Assembly (NCBI RefSeq): GCF_000222485.1 | Contig: NC_015914.1 | Location: 5,748,001-5,812,000, forward strand | DNA length: 64,000 nucleotides | Source of the DNA: Cyclobacterium marinum DSM 745 | GTDB lineage: Bacteria; Bacteroidota; Bacteroidia; Cytophagales; Cyclobacteriaceae | Direction: 5' to 3' | Shown here: positions 45,858 to 56,129 of the stretch, in pieces | How the letters are laid out: every line of letters begins with the position of its first letter | Position numbering within the stretch: position 1 is the stretch's first letter | Position numbers and translations under genes: made by a program | Notes under the pieces: model-generated | Told to the model about the DNA's origin: nothing | The model's input: only the letters and a program-made list of their open reading frames with translations | The model's database searches: none

Positions 45858-47333
45858 TTACCAGTCTACAAACAAATGTCTATGTTGCCAAGGAAGTTTT
45901 ACCAAAGAAATATTCCAAGGAATACTGTCCAGCAAAATATCTTGTACTTTTCTTTCCACAAATAAGCGATTTGAATGTTCTTCAATCACCAGTTTACCAT
46001 CCCTTTTAATGAATTCATTTCGAATGGTATCTATACCTGTATTCCCTAACCTTTTCCAGTTTTCTTTCAAGGCCAAAATTAGTTTTTCGGTTTTTTCTTT
46101 AATCTCATTGGAGATTTTTACCTCCCTAGCTACAGTTATCTCCGGGTTTAAACCTATCAGGTATTTTTCAAATACTAATTCAAAATCAAATGCTCTTTCC
46201 TCTTTTGTAGATAGAAAATGCAACGTGTGGACTGCCAAATCTTTATCAACTATGTTGGCATTCTCATCCATCAATTGGCAATCAATAAAAAATGCCTTTA
46301 AAAAGGGATGCAGTAAAATAAGACCTGCATTGCTTATATAGTAGGCATCTATAGAATCCTCGGGTGTAACCTCCCTCTCTTTTTTCATAGCCGGTAACTC
46401 ACCGGTGAAAACATTGTTTCCTTCTAAAAATTCGTACACCACAGGTGTTACTTTTTTTCTACCTTTAATATCATCAAATTTTATGACTTCTCTGAAGATT
46501 TTCTCTACTATTTCCCTCTTTGACGTAATGACTTTAGAATAATAAACTTGAAATACAATATATTCTCTATCATTCAATATTTTTTTCAAACTTAATCCTA
46601 GGATCAACCTAAAGAAACTAATCTTTAGTTCATTATCCAATTTTTCTAAAATTTGACCATATTGTGATTTATCTATTAAAGCATTTTTCTCTATTAACAT
46701 CCAAATCAGTTGACTGATATCCTCGTTTGAATATTGCCTAAGTACTCTTTCAAAAAAGGAAGAATGTTGGAACCTTTTAAGCAACCCTTCCTTATCTAAA
46801 GGGTTATTTAATAAGGTGCTGATTCTTTTCCAAGTGAAATTTTCTTTTGCTTGGTTTACACTATACCACCAAGGAAGACTTCCATATTCTAAAAAGTAGA
46901 TCCACGATTTCAACGTGTTTTCAGCTGAATTTAAAGTCAGGTTTCCTTCACGACTAACTTTTGACAAAGATTCCTCCACCCAACTTTGTTGCATGGGAAC
47001 ACCATCCTGTTTACCTTTAAACTCATTTTGGGCATTGGTGGAGATTGCTTCTGATATTGCTTTTTTAAATTGATTTATAAATGCCTGTTGAACAAATTTG
47101 AGATCTGAAAAATCCTCTTCCATAAGATCCAATGAGATACTAATATTGGGAATTTGAATGGAAGCGTAATGCAATTCCTTTTCCAGTTCATCAAGGTATT
47201 TTTCGACAGAGGGAATTATATATGCCGTTATAAAAGCGTCAATATTTTTTTCTATGGACTTGGCATTCTCCACAGATTTGGAATATATATCGACAGAAAT
47301 TTTTTCTATAAAATGATCGCCGATTTCCTTCAT
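45858..47333 (-). CDS. eCIS tape-measure protein (Afp14/Pvc14-like)
   Basis: The product has 491 residues. The C-terminal half contains the family signature ISNAGLILLHPFLKAFF, followed by VDKDLAVHTLHFLSTKEE and a FEKYLIGLNPE-like segment. This is the pattern of contractile-injection-system tape-measure proteins. The N-terminal half is helical and opens with HFIEKISVDI. The protein should run inside the tube and set the particle length. It is short compared with many relatives, so a short particle might be expected. It is the first gene after the gap at 47334-47596 and is 10 bases upstream of the first DUF4157 gene. Confidence 0.85.
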   Translation of the reverse strand: MKEIGDHFIEKISVDIYSKSVENAKSIEKNIDAFITAYIIPSVEKYLDELEKELHYASIQIPNISISLDLMEEDFSDLKFVQQAFINQFKKAISEAISTNAQNEFKGKQDGVPMQQSWVEESLSKVSREGNLTLNSAENTLKSWIYFLEYGSLPWWYSVNQAKENFTWKRISTLLNNPLDKEGLLKRFQHSSFFERVLRQYSNEDISQLIWMLIEKNALIDKSQYGQILEKLDNELKISFFRLILGLSLKKILNDREYIVFQVYYSKVITSKREIVEKIFREVIKFDDIKGRKKVTPVVYEFLEGNNVFTGELPAMKKEREVTPEDSIDAYYISNAGLILLHPFLKAFFIDCQLMDENANIVDKDLAVHTLHFLSTKEERAFDFELVFEKYLIGLNPEITVAREVKISNEIKEKTEKLILALKENWKRLGNTGIDTIRNEFIKRDGKLVIEEHSNRLFVERKVQDILLDSIPWNISLVKLPWQHRHLFVDW

Positions 47334-47546
47334 GAATTTTTTTTATTTCAATTATTTTATTATATTTCTAATCGCTAAGTCGCAAGACAAAGTTGATTTT
47401 ACTGGCAATAAGTATGGAATAGGAAGCAGTCGATTAAGTCAAAATGTTTAGAAGTTTGCGTTCGTTACGTGTTGTTTACATCACTTTTGAGTCGCTTATA
47501 CTACTAGATTAGAGATTAAAGTTTGTGGAATAGGAAAGAAGCCCAT
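47334..47546. other. Gap within the eCIS cluster, possible internal promoter region
   Basis: About 210 bases without a gene separate the baseplate/fibre genes from the tape-measure and cargo genes. It is the only long gap in the cluster and comes after a strong stem-loop, so a second promoter is expected here. No clear -7/-33 elements could be identified. Confidence 0.4.
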
Positions 47547-47588
47547 AAAGGACCAATCATCATCCGGAATTTGTATGATTGGTCCTTT
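47547..47588 (-). terminator. Perfect 14-bp stem-loop between eCIS transcription units
   Basis: AAAGGACCAATCAT (47547-47560) pairs perfectly with ATGATTGGTCCTTT (47575-47588) around a 14-base loop, 9 bases after the stop of the 878-residue gene. In the leftward direction only three T follow the stem directly, so it may be a partial terminator or a stability element. Five T follow in the other direction. Confidence 0.6.
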
Positions 47589-47596
47589 TTCATGTC

Positions 47597-50233
47597 CTAT
47601 AGTTTAAGCTTAATAACTGTGTCTATGGTCCGTGGCTGATTTCTTACAGCTGGAACCTCAATGTAAACATCTACCAACTCTGTAAAAGGACTAAGTGTTG
47701 TTACCATTCTCTCCCTATCTATCTCCCTATCCAAAACCACGACAAGCGATGCTTTTGTAGCCTGGTCTTTTTTGTGAAGACTACTCCTCAAATTTAAAAA
47801 CCTAAAAATTGTATCATTGGTGTTGGTAGAATTTTTGTATTCATTAATCATTTCTATACTGGCCCAACTTCCATTTACCCAATCACCTGTTAAATAAAGA
47901 TCGTGAGGGATTTGAGACCCTTCTAGACTTCGCTGTACTCGAGCGATAATTCTCGAAACTGAACTGGGAAGATCTTCTATACTTTGCGGAATCCTTGGTT
48001 TATTTTCTCCAGTAAACCTCGAATCCGTCATCAAATCATCTATCAATTCATACCAAAGTTTCCACTTGCCGGTATAAGCTCCATAATCATCATCTTTTTC
48101 TATGGGAGCAAATTCGTTTTGCAGTTGTACATAAGTACTTTCTCTGTATTTTTTTAACTCTTCACAGCGGATTGAATCAATTCTATAGGTCTTATCCGAT
48201 TTCTCCATACCTTCCTGAGTGTAGGTATAGGAAGGAGAGTTTATACTTAAAGTATTGTCAGAAAAACTAATCTTGAATTCGTCATCATAAGGACGAGTAA
48301 TAACCAATCGCTTTAAAGACTCATCAAAATCAAACACCAAACCTTTGGGAAACCTTTCATTCAAGGCTTCAGTGATGGCATGCATTCTTCTTTTATGGAT
48401 TTCTTCAAATGGAATTTCAAGAGTTACCGCACCTGTAATTAGTGGATTTTCATTAATACTATAGCTGTTAACAACCAAACGATAATTTCTGGGTTGGATA
48501 CCCGATCTTCTAACTGAGCCTTTTATGCTCCTAGATAAGTTGTTGAGATATTTTAAAGAACTGATCCAAGGATAACTACAAGCTGCTACTTTAATGTGAC
48601 TGGACCCAATCAGCCCGCTTTCATCCACTATTCGATAAGGCAATGAAAGGTCAGCAAATACTTTGTTCTCTTGACTCAGCAAGATATAGGTACCGGCTTT
48701 CGGAACACCTCCAGTGGAAGTACAAGCAGGGTGATCTTTAAAAAGCTTTTTAAGCTCATTTTGATTTACTGATAGATCAAAATGATAGACTTTGAATTCC
48801 AACCCAAACTGACTGACCATTGATTGAATGGCTTGAAAGGTATCTTCCCCTTCCATGCCCAAATGCCCACCTATCAAATAACTATCGACCCCATCATATT
48901 CTAGCAGCAATGGGTTATTTCCCATCCCGTAATAAAAACTAATAACTTCCGCTGCTAAGCCCCAATTTTGTATTAAAACCTCGTTGTTAACATAGTAGAA
49001 TGGTATGGAAGGAAAAATATCATTGTGCTTCCGCTTTCCATTCGGTATAATCCTCAAACCTTGGTCTACTTTAATTTCAAAAGATCTTAATAAAGCAATC
49101 AATTTTTTAATTAAAGAATTGATGCCTTTTTTCCCCTTTTCAAAGCTGCCCAATGCAGGTGATCTATAAAAATTATGGCGAAATCCTGAACCATCCAATT
49201 TCCCTAGAAGTAGGTGCTTTGGAAATGGCGTTATTTTTGGATTAGGAAAATAATCAAACTTTTTTATTGCTATTATTAGCTCATTGTAGGTGTTTACAAG
49301 GTCTTTGGCCAACTGATATCGGTATTGAAAGAAGTTGTAATCCTCTGAAGGATTTTTAAAAATATCTTCAACATGTTCATTATATATTTCAATTAAGTTT
49401 ATTGTATCCTCATCTTGTTCCAGGATTGAGCCAAAACCTTCAATAATAAGATGTAGTCCTTTACCCAAATCCTCCAAAGTATTGCCATTTTCTAAAGCCG
49501 CACTGTATAGTTTGTCAATTTGTGATAAACTTGTTGTATTTTGGCCATTGTGAACCACCTTCATCAATTGGATTGGAGACAATTCTCCAATAAGCTGCTG
49601 AATCCCCAAACTTTTAGATAAAATCTCATCTTGGTTTACCAAACCTTGAATCCTTTCATTTTCTAACATTAAAAAACGTAATTTGGAAACCTGCTCTATT
49701 CCTTGATTATCACAATTGATATCGCCGCAAATATCTTCACTTTTGGGGTAACTCTCCAGGTAAACCAAAAAATTCATATTCTCCCAATTTTCCTGTTCAG
49801 CCAATGGTAGGGCATCATTATCTTCTTCATTGCAAAATTCCCAGATAGGTATTTGTTCCTCATCCTCATAGAAATAAGGAGAATATTTTGCTTTTTCGTC
49901 AGAAAATACCCTAAAATGGGTAAATGACAATTCCTCTATAGAGATAATATTCTCTTTAGGCTGCTCTTCTGACAGTTGCTTGTGAAGTACGATCAAATCA
50001 CCATCTGTGGTTATCCCTACTCCTTGGTGGACCACAAATTGGTCCCCTGTTTCAGTAGCCCGCTTGGCTATAGTCAAACCATGAATAATGCCCACCCCGG
50101 TAAGGGCCACCCGAGACAACCTATTTTGGTCTTCAAAATAAGCAATGGTCTCATTTAGCTGGGTATGTGTAAGCACCTGATCAGGCTTATAATTTCTGTA
50201 TTGGTAGGTTACGGAACTTAGTTTATTTGACAT
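47597..50233 (-). CDS. Large eCIS fibre/baseplate-associated protein
   Basis: The product has 878 residues and no signal peptide. The N-terminus has THTQLNETIAYFEDQNRLSRVALTGVGIIHGL followed by a strand pair with VVHQGVGITTDGDLI. This motif (L-x-x-x-Q-L-N ... R-x-x-L-x-G-x-G-V/I-x-x-G-L ... P/Q-G-x-x-x-D-G) recurs in baseplate- or fibre-attached proteins of eCIS clusters. The remainder is not recognised. It is translated directly after the Afp12-like baseplate gene (11 bases) and is the last gene before a stem-loop. It occupies the place where Afp/PVC systems encode their tail fibre, so it may be the target-recognition component. No fibre repeats or known adhesin domain are visible, so this is inference. 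Confidence 0.6.
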   Translation of the reverse strand: MSNKLSSVTYQYRNYKPDQVLTHTQLNETIAYFEDQNRLSRVALTGVGIIHGLTIAKRATETGDQFVVHQGVGITTDGDLIVLHKQLSEEQPKENIISIEELSFTHFRVFSDEKAKYSPYFYEDEEQIPIWEFCNEEDNDALPLAEQENWENMNFLVYLESYPKSEDICGDINCDNQGIEQVSKLRFLMLENERIQGLVNQDEILSKSLGIQQLIGELSPIQLMKVVHNGQNTTSLSQIDKLYSAALENGNTLEDLGKGLHLIIEGFGSILEQDEDTINLIEIYNEHVEDIFKNPSEDYNFFQYRYQLAKDLVNTYNELIIAIKKFDYFPNPKITPFPKHLLLGKLDGSGFRHNFYRSPALGSFEKGKKGINSLIKKLIALLRSFEIKVDQGLRIIPNGKRKHNDIFPSIPFYYVNNEVLIQNWGLAAEVISFYYGMGNNPLLLEYDGVDSYLIGGHLGMEGEDTFQAIQSMVSQFGLEFKVYHFDLSVNQNELKKLFKDHPACTSTGGVPKAGTYILLSQENKVFADLSLPYRIVDESGLIGSSHIKVAACSYPWISSLKYLNNLSRSIKGSVRRSGIQPRNYRLVVNSYSINENPLITGAVTLEIPFEEIHKRRMHAITEALNERFPKGLVFDFDESLKRLVITRPYDDEFKISFSDNTLSINSPSYTYTQEGMEKSDKTYRIDSIRCEELKKYRESTYVQLQNEFAPIEKDDDYGAYTGKWKLWYELIDDLMTDSRFTGENKPRIPQSIEDLPSSVSRIIARVQRSLEGSQIPHDLYLTGDWVNGSWASIEMINEYKNSTNTNDTIFRFLNLRSSLHKKDQATKASLVVVLDREIDRERMVTTLSPFTELVDVYIEVPAVRNQPRTIDTVIKLKL

Positions 50234-50244
50234 GGCCTACGGGA

Positions 50245-52929
50245 TTAAATGGTTCCTAAATTAGATCTTCCTAAAATTATGGTATCCCTCATTGCATTAC
50301 TTTCGTCTTCATCCTCACAGTTATACAGTGTACCAGTTGGATATATAGAATGCAATTCAGATAATATTTTTATAAATTCTTCGTGGTATTGGAAATCTCC
50401 AGCTGAAAGACCGGAAAGAAAATTGGCATATGCTTGCTCGAAAGGGCTCATTTGATCTTCCTGCCCTAAGTCCCCGATGTTGGCCCTTCCTATCCAGCAA
50501 ATTTTGGCTAAAATATGGGCAGGCAATTCTTCCCTGATTAAATTTTCAAGAAAATCCCTAAAATCCCTATCTGCGAACCTAAAGGAATTGCCCGGAAGCA
50601 CAATAGTGAGTCTATAAGAATAAGGGTCCAAGCAATTTCCTTCTCCACAATCGTCTTTGCAAAAAGGAAGAAAGTGCAGGTTTTCAGGGTTTTTCTCATT
50701 GAAATCGGGTCTTAACAAAATATTCTCGACTACAAACATTCCTTCATCATCCATGTGCTCAGTCATAAATGTTTTAAAGTTCACCAGTGCATTCTTGAAA
50801 TTAGGAAAGGTAAAGAATTTCTGTTGACTTGCAATTATATAGTCCGGACTATCCAAATCATCAATTTCGGGATCAGTTATACCAAATGAAAATCTTCCTG
50901 AAGCTGTAATATTCACTTGAAAACAAGCGAAATAAAAACCTTCATCAGGTATATCTTCAAATTGACCAAGCGCTGTGACAATCATTTCGAGAGAAACAGC
51001 ATTAACTTGTTGAATCACAAGGTAGATATCTTTGTGAGCAGCAGTTCTACCCTTGTATGATTTGTTGGAATTTAAAAGGACATTATTATCAATATCAAAA
51101 ATTCTCCATTTAAAAACTGACTCTCCTTCTGAGTTAGTTGTAGGGAAAATCTCAACAAAAGACTTTGAAAGGTTTTTTCTCAAATAATTCTTTATCCCTA
51201 CCAATAAAGCTACCCTTTTTTCAAAGCCTGAAACATTAGTAGTATTCCACAAATTTTTTGGTGATTGCCTATAATAGTTCATGGCTGTGGCACGCTCAGC
51301 ACTAATGTTTCCGTACTCTTTTAAGAAATAGGATTTTGTTTCCAACACTTGTTCATCCACACCAGAGCCATAAATTTTTTTCATTAGAAAGGCATAGTCT
51401 GAAAATTTTTCTCCAAATCGCGCCAAAAGGTGGTCTTTAAGTTGTTGGCTTCTTTTATTACGTTCATCAAAGGGAGCCATAAGGTCTTCATACAAGTTTC
51501 CTGCATCATAAAACTCACCTAAAAACTCTTGATGATCTCCTATGTCGGCTACTTTACCAGTAAAATAAGTTCTCTCCTGGCTGTCAAAAACAGATAAAAG
51601 ATTTTTGACTTGGCCTAAATGCTTAAAATAGCTTACCAAAATCTGATCGAAAAAAGTTAAGTAAGCCTTCAATTGATTGGCTTTCTCTTGGCGTCCAATA
51701 CCTTTGGCACTCTCGGGAATTCCTAAAGGGCCTACACCATATACTTCAGGGAAATCATTCCTTATACTGGTATAATTTTCAAGTGAGTAATCATAAGGTT
51801 CAGGTAATGAAAAACCTTTCTCCTTGGTCTCATATTGTTCTTCCCTATTTTGATTAACAATGTCTTTTTTGTAACTCGATACAGTTCCCTGGTTAACATT
51901 AAGAGGTAGCAATCCTTTATAAAAATTAAACTTACTTTTATTACATAGCACCGGTTTTTTACCTTCCTGGATCTCAATTACCCAGCCATTGAGAGAATGA
52001 GATTCGTCACAATGGTTGATGCTTAAATCCCTTATGGATTCCACGCCATCAATATCCATAATCAATTGAATAATATCAGATTGGCTGATTGTATTTCTAA
52101 GTTTAGCAGCCCGCATTTCTTTCGGATCCAAATAGCCGTGTTTTAAATAAGGCCCCTCCAATATTTCATCAGCAGAATACCCCTTATCCAGCATATTTTC
52201 AAAAGAGTAAAAATGTAGATTCGGCGAAAAATATTGCTCTATTTTCCATTCAATTGTTGCAGCAATCAACTCTTCATTTGCATCAAGGCTCAAATCAATT
52301 ATGGCGCAAACCTGAATTGGATGAGCTTCTACAGGAACCACTTCTACCAAGTCTTCGCATAAATTTCTATTCTGATGATATGCCCGAATCACCCCCTTTC
52401 TAATTTGTTCAAATGGAATTTCGTCTGAGGCATCAACCAATATTTTATGGAGACCTTTTAACTCAAATGACTTTTTATCCCGCTCCGGAATCCCCTGCCA
52501 TATTGCAGGTTCATAAGCCATCTTTAGGTTTTTGCAATCCATAAAAACTTCTTTCTCATAAGGCTCAAGCCAACTATTTTTGACACCTTCTATGTCCATA
52601 AATAGCATACGGTAATCCAATTCAGTCAAGGACTTGCATGGCATAACATCTGAGGTCAAATGAAAATGTTTATTAAGATAATTGGATTTATCATTTCCAA
52701 GCAATAAATCTTCTACAGGCAGGGTAAGCCTATAACCAAGGTCTGTAATTGCATAGGCTAAAATTTCTAAAATAGTAATACCTGGATCGTGAGTATTGTA
52801 ATCCGTCCAAAGTTTATTTCCTAATCGCTGAATAACCTTTATCCCCTCTTCTTTGAGAAAATGAAAGTCCAGGTCATCTTTCGAATGAACATCTTTGGAA
52901 ATGGGACGATATGTGTTTTGATCCATCAT
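50245..52929 (-). CDS. eCIS baseplate protein (Afp12-like)
   Basis: The product has 894 residues. Near the N-terminus it contains WTDYNTHDPGITILEILAYAITDLGYRL, the typical signature of the large baseplate wedge proteins of eCIS and related phages (W-x-D-Y-N-x-H-D-P-G-x-T-x-L-E). No signal peptide is seen. It would form a wedge around the spike with the Afp11-like protein, whose gene ends 3 bases upstream. Most of the C-terminal part is without clear motifs. Length fits Afp12-type proteins. Confidence 0.88.
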   Translation of the reverse strand: MMDQNTYRPISKDVHSKDDLDFHFLKEEGIKVIQRLGNKLWTDYNTHDPGITILEILAYAITDLGYRLTLPVEDLLLGNDKSNYLNKHFHLTSDVMPCKSLTELDYRMLFMDIEGVKNSWLEPYEKEVFMDCKNLKMAYEPAIWQGIPERDKKSFELKGLHKILVDASDEIPFEQIRKGVIRAYHQNRNLCEDLVEVVPVEAHPIQVCAIIDLSLDANEELIAATIEWKIEQYFSPNLHFYSFENMLDKGYSADEILEGPYLKHGYLDPKEMRAAKLRNTISQSDIIQLIMDIDGVESIRDLSINHCDESHSLNGWVIEIQEGKKPVLCNKSKFNFYKGLLPLNVNQGTVSSYKKDIVNQNREEQYETKEKGFSLPEPYDYSLENYTSIRNDFPEVYGVGPLGIPESAKGIGRQEKANQLKAYLTFFDQILVSYFKHLGQVKNLLSVFDSQERTYFTGKVADIGDHQEFLGEFYDAGNLYEDLMAPFDERNKRSQQLKDHLLARFGEKFSDYAFLMKKIYGSGVDEQVLETKSYFLKEYGNISAERATAMNYYRQSPKNLWNTTNVSGFEKRVALLVGIKNYLRKNLSKSFVEIFPTTNSEGESVFKWRIFDIDNNVLLNSNKSYKGRTAAHKDIYLVIQQVNAVSLEMIVTALGQFEDIPDEGFYFACFQVNITASGRFSFGITDPEIDDLDSPDYIIASQQKFFTFPNFKNALVNFKTFMTEHMDDEGMFVVENILLRPDFNEKNPENLHFLPFCKDDCGEGNCLDPYSYRLTIVLPGNSFRFADRDFRDFLENLIREELPAHILAKICWIGRANIGDLGQEDQMSPFEQAYANFLSGLSAGDFQYHEEFIKILSELHSIYPTGTLYNCEDEDESNAMRDTIILGRSNLGTI

Positions 52930-52932
52930 TTG

Positions 52933-55900
52933 TCAATCACTAATAGGGGCATAAACTGAAATATCATGAGACTTTGCTGCCACCAATACATGCATGGGGC
53001 TACTTGGTAGAATGTTTTTGCCCATCTCTACATTGTTTCTAAATATTCTTGGTTCTTGAATAAAGTCAACATAACTCAACTTCTCAATAAAGTAAACCAA
53101 GCTACTTTTATTGAAATGACTGTTGAAATCTATAGCGAGCTTCTCTCCACTTGTCCATGGTGAAAGGTAATTTATGATATCCTTCTCTAACTGATTCATA
53201 AAGAAAGCCTTATCTAACCCCGGGTAAAAGGTTACTTGAAGCCTAACCCTTACCTCTTCATAAAGTGGATTAATCACTTTAATTGCAAGTCTTGGTGCAG
53301 CTTTCTCCGCTAAAAAACTTGCTATCTCGTTGAGTTTGGCTGCGCTAAAAGTAGGTTGAAAGATATCATAAACATTTTTATTGATGGTGTCAGGGATTAC
53401 CAAAACCATCAAATGACCGGGGGATAAAAAAGAACTTGAACAGGTATGGTTAAGACATTTGACTTTATATACTTGAGGGAAGGTTTGTAATACAAGATGC
53501 TCTATATCCCACAGCGAAACTGCTCTGTTTTTGTGCCGTAACCTTTCGCTCACTCTGATATAAAATTGATTATCTTGTTCAGCTGCTTTTCCTCCAAAAG
53601 AATTGTAAGGTTGGCTTACACCTTTAACTCCTGCTTTTCTTGTTATCATTTTATTGATGCTTTGGGCAGGCAAGCCTTCCTTTAAATGACTCAATTCATT
53701 TTCATTGTCGACCAAAACTACCTCAATGGCCTGGGCATAAACCCCCATTACACGACTGGTAGCATTGAATACTTTTGTTGAGCTTACCTTAATCCAAACC
53801 AATGCCTTATCCATTCTCTCGTGCGAGGAAAATGATTCTTCAGGTAAAGAGAAAGTGATGATTCCTGATTTGAGCATGTTATCTGTCTGGTCTGAAATAA
53901 TATGTTCCCTTTTTAGCTCCAGCCAATAATTACCGGCTAACACCGACCATTTTAATCCCTCTTCTTCACCTCCCATATTTTGAGAGGGGTTTTCACTACC
54001 TTCTAGCACCTGAATCAACAACGAAAGCTGTTCGAATGGAACTAGGCCTGAAATTCCAATAAACATTTCACCGGCTGATTGTGAGACAGGAAAAGCATAC
54101 AATTCATTGTCAGGTGTGTGCGCCAAAGCTGTTTTACTATTTTTATTTTCTTCGTACCAACCAAAATCATCCCTAACAAATAATTGTAAATCCAATTCAT
54201 TGGAGCTGTTAAAGTTAAATTGTTCCTCAGTCTCGTACGTTACCAACATATTTTCCAATAGAGGAATATAAGGTTCATTGGGGATTGGGGTCTCAGGTTG
54301 ATCACTGGACATAGCCAAGGCATAAATCCTAGGATACATTTCAGAGAGAAAAGATTGCAATAAGGTTATTTTAATTCCTTCCTTAAGCTCTAGATGAGAG
54401 CTTCCTCCTTCGGGTAATATATCAAAACTGGTTTTGAACCCATCTCCATCCTCTTCAAATAAAACCACTTCCGCCAACTTGGCCTTCCACCCTTGGTCTT
54501 CCTTTAATGAAAGGCTGGCTTTGAAGTGATTATTGCTTTTGACAATTAGGTTATCCGGATCAGGATTGACAATGATTTTACTTTCAAGTAAGGGGGCTCT
54601 AAAACCTGTAGGTTGTAGTAAAAAGGATTTGATTGGTTGATCCAAACTTGCATTGGCCACAAAATGTTGTGAAAAATAATTGTCTTTACTAAGGTATTGG
54701 TTGCCCATGTCTCTATAGCTATAATACCATTCTTTGAAGTCTTCAGGAGTATTTGCCCATTTCCCACTAAGAGTCACCTTTTTAGGGTTTTTCTTTTCCC
54801 ATTCCGGATACTTGACATAGAAACTGCTTCCTTTTTTAGGAATACTACCAAAGGGTTGAAAAGGTTTTTCGGGGTTTAAGACACCTAAATCTGACTCTAT
54901 TATTGGTGTATTAATATTACTGTAACTAGTGTGAATACTAAGGTTTTGAAGCGGTGTCTCTCCAATTCCCTTTATCCATTGAAAGGCTTTGGTAGAATTG
55001 CATAATATATCAAACCATATCAATGGGGCACCTTTCCCTTTAATATTGCCATGAATCTTCTCTTGTTGATCTACTATAGCAGGTTGGGACTTACCCACAA
55101 AAAAGACAATTTTCAGTTGCTTTCCCGATATACTAGATTTAAAGTTGTCTTTTTCCGGATGAGCACTTGGAGAAAGGGAAACCCAACCTTTCTCCCCAGT
55201 ATATTCTACGGAGAAAAGCTGATGAATATCAGAAGCGGTACCTGAAAATGGTAAGTTTTTTTTAAACGTAAACAAAAAACTTAAATACTTATCTGAGTCA
55301 GCCGAAGCCCACAATGATGCCAAAGAAATCCCAAATCCGAATGAAGCATCTTGTAATTCAGGATAATTAGCATTTGCTAGAGGGTGTCCAAAAGGCCACC
55401 AACCATGATTTTCATCTATAAATCTTTCCCCTCTTCCATCAAGAGAATTGGCAATCTGGCTCACCTTTATTTTCTTCCGGTTGAAGTCAATGTATCGATT
55501 TTTTAATTGACTAACTTGAGCAAGGTTGGGGATAAAGTCATATTCTAAGCTATAGGTTCGTTTTTTTCCATTGGCATCTACCCCCCCGTCAAATGTGGTC
55601 CCTTTAGTCAAAATTGGTTTTGTCCCCTTGCCACTTTCTATGACAAGAAAGGCGGAATCAGGTACTGCCGCTAATTTTGAGAAGCGCAAAATCTTCTTAT
55701 AATAAAAGTCTAAGTGTCTTTTTGTAAGATTATTCAGGCTATGACTAGAATTTTCTAAAAGCTTCAGAAAAGCTACTAGCAAGGTCAATTGAGGCTTTAA
55801 GCTTCCCTGTTGTTCAAAAAATTCCAGTTTATCATGAATCGATTGCAATAATTTTGCATAGGCAAAAGTTCCTTTCTCGGGCAAATTTCCTTCTTCCAAT

Positions 55901-56124
55901 AAATCATTAAAAAAAAGCTGCCAATTGTCTATGGTAACCTTTGAAGTGTCTGCCGGAAAAAAGGGAATGAATCTAGCAAAATTATTGGCAAAGAGCAGCC
56001 AGTCACCCAGCTCCAAATCCATTAACTTTAATGTTGATGGATCAAGTGCAGGATTGATTCTCATTGCTTGGGAGGTGCCTTTCCTCCACAAAACTTTTAA
56101 TATGTTTAGATTATCCGGCTGCAT
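52933..56124 (-). CDS. eCIS baseplate J-like wedge protein (Afp11-like)
   Basis: The product has 1063 residues. The C-terminal ~250 residues follow the gpJ pattern: RVSERLRHKNRAVSLWDIEHLVLQTFP, a VLVIPD strand, LNEIASFLAEKAAPRLAIKVINPLYEEVRV and DFNSHFNKSSLVYFIEKLSYV. The N-terminal region has IPFFPAD and a helical segment typical of the large eCIS baseplate wedge. It is placed between the gp25-like gene (5 bases) and the Afp12-like gene (3 bases), in the canonical eCIS order. It should link the sheath to the hub and trigger contraction. Confidence 0.9.
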   Translation of the reverse strand: MQPDNLNILKVLWRKGTSQAMRINPALDPSTLKLMDLELGDWLLFANNFARFIPFFPADTSKVTIDNWQLFFNDLLEEGNLPEKGTFAYAKLLQSIHDKLEFFEQQGSLKPQLTLLVAFLKLLENSSHSLNNLTKRHLDFYYKKILRFSKLAAVPDSAFLVIESGKGTKPILTKGTTFDGGVDANGKKRTYSLEYDFIPNLAQVSQLKNRYIDFNRKKIKVSQIANSLDGRGERFIDENHGWWPFGHPLANANYPELQDASFGFGISLASLWASADSDKYLSFLFTFKKNLPFSGTASDIHQLFSVEYTGEKGWVSLSPSAHPEKDNFKSSISGKQLKIVFFVGKSQPAIVDQQEKIHGNIKGKGAPLIWFDILCNSTKAFQWIKGIGETPLQNLSIHTSYSNINTPIIESDLGVLNPEKPFQPFGSIPKKGSSFYVKYPEWEKKNPKKVTLSGKWANTPEDFKEWYYSYRDMGNQYLSKDNYFSQHFVANASLDQPIKSFLLQPTGFRAPLLESKIIVNPDPDNLIVKSNNHFKASLSLKEDQGWKAKLAEVVLFEEDGDGFKTSFDILPEGGSSHLELKEGIKITLLQSFLSEMYPRIYALAMSSDQPETPIPNEPYIPLLENMLVTYETEEQFNFNSSNELDLQLFVRDDFGWYEENKNSKTALAHTPDNELYAFPVSQSAGEMFIGISGLVPFEQLSLLIQVLEGSENPSQNMGGEEEGLKWSVLAGNYWLELKREHIISDQTDNMLKSGIITFSLPEESFSSHERMDKALVWIKVSSTKVFNATSRVMGVYAQAIEVVLVDNENELSHLKEGLPAQSINKMITRKAGVKGVSQPYNSFGGKAAEQDNQFYIRVSERLRHKNRAVSLWDIEHLVLQTFPQVYKVKCLNHTCSSSFLSPGHLMVLVIPDTINKNVYDIFQPTFSAAKLNEIASFLAEKAAPRLAIKVINPLYEEVRVRLQVTFYPGLDKAFFMNQLEKDIINYLSPWTSGEKLAIDFNSHFNKSSLVYFIEKLSYVDFIQEPRIFRNNVEMGKNILPSSPMHVLVAAKSHDISVYAPISD

Positions 56125-56129
56125 ATATA

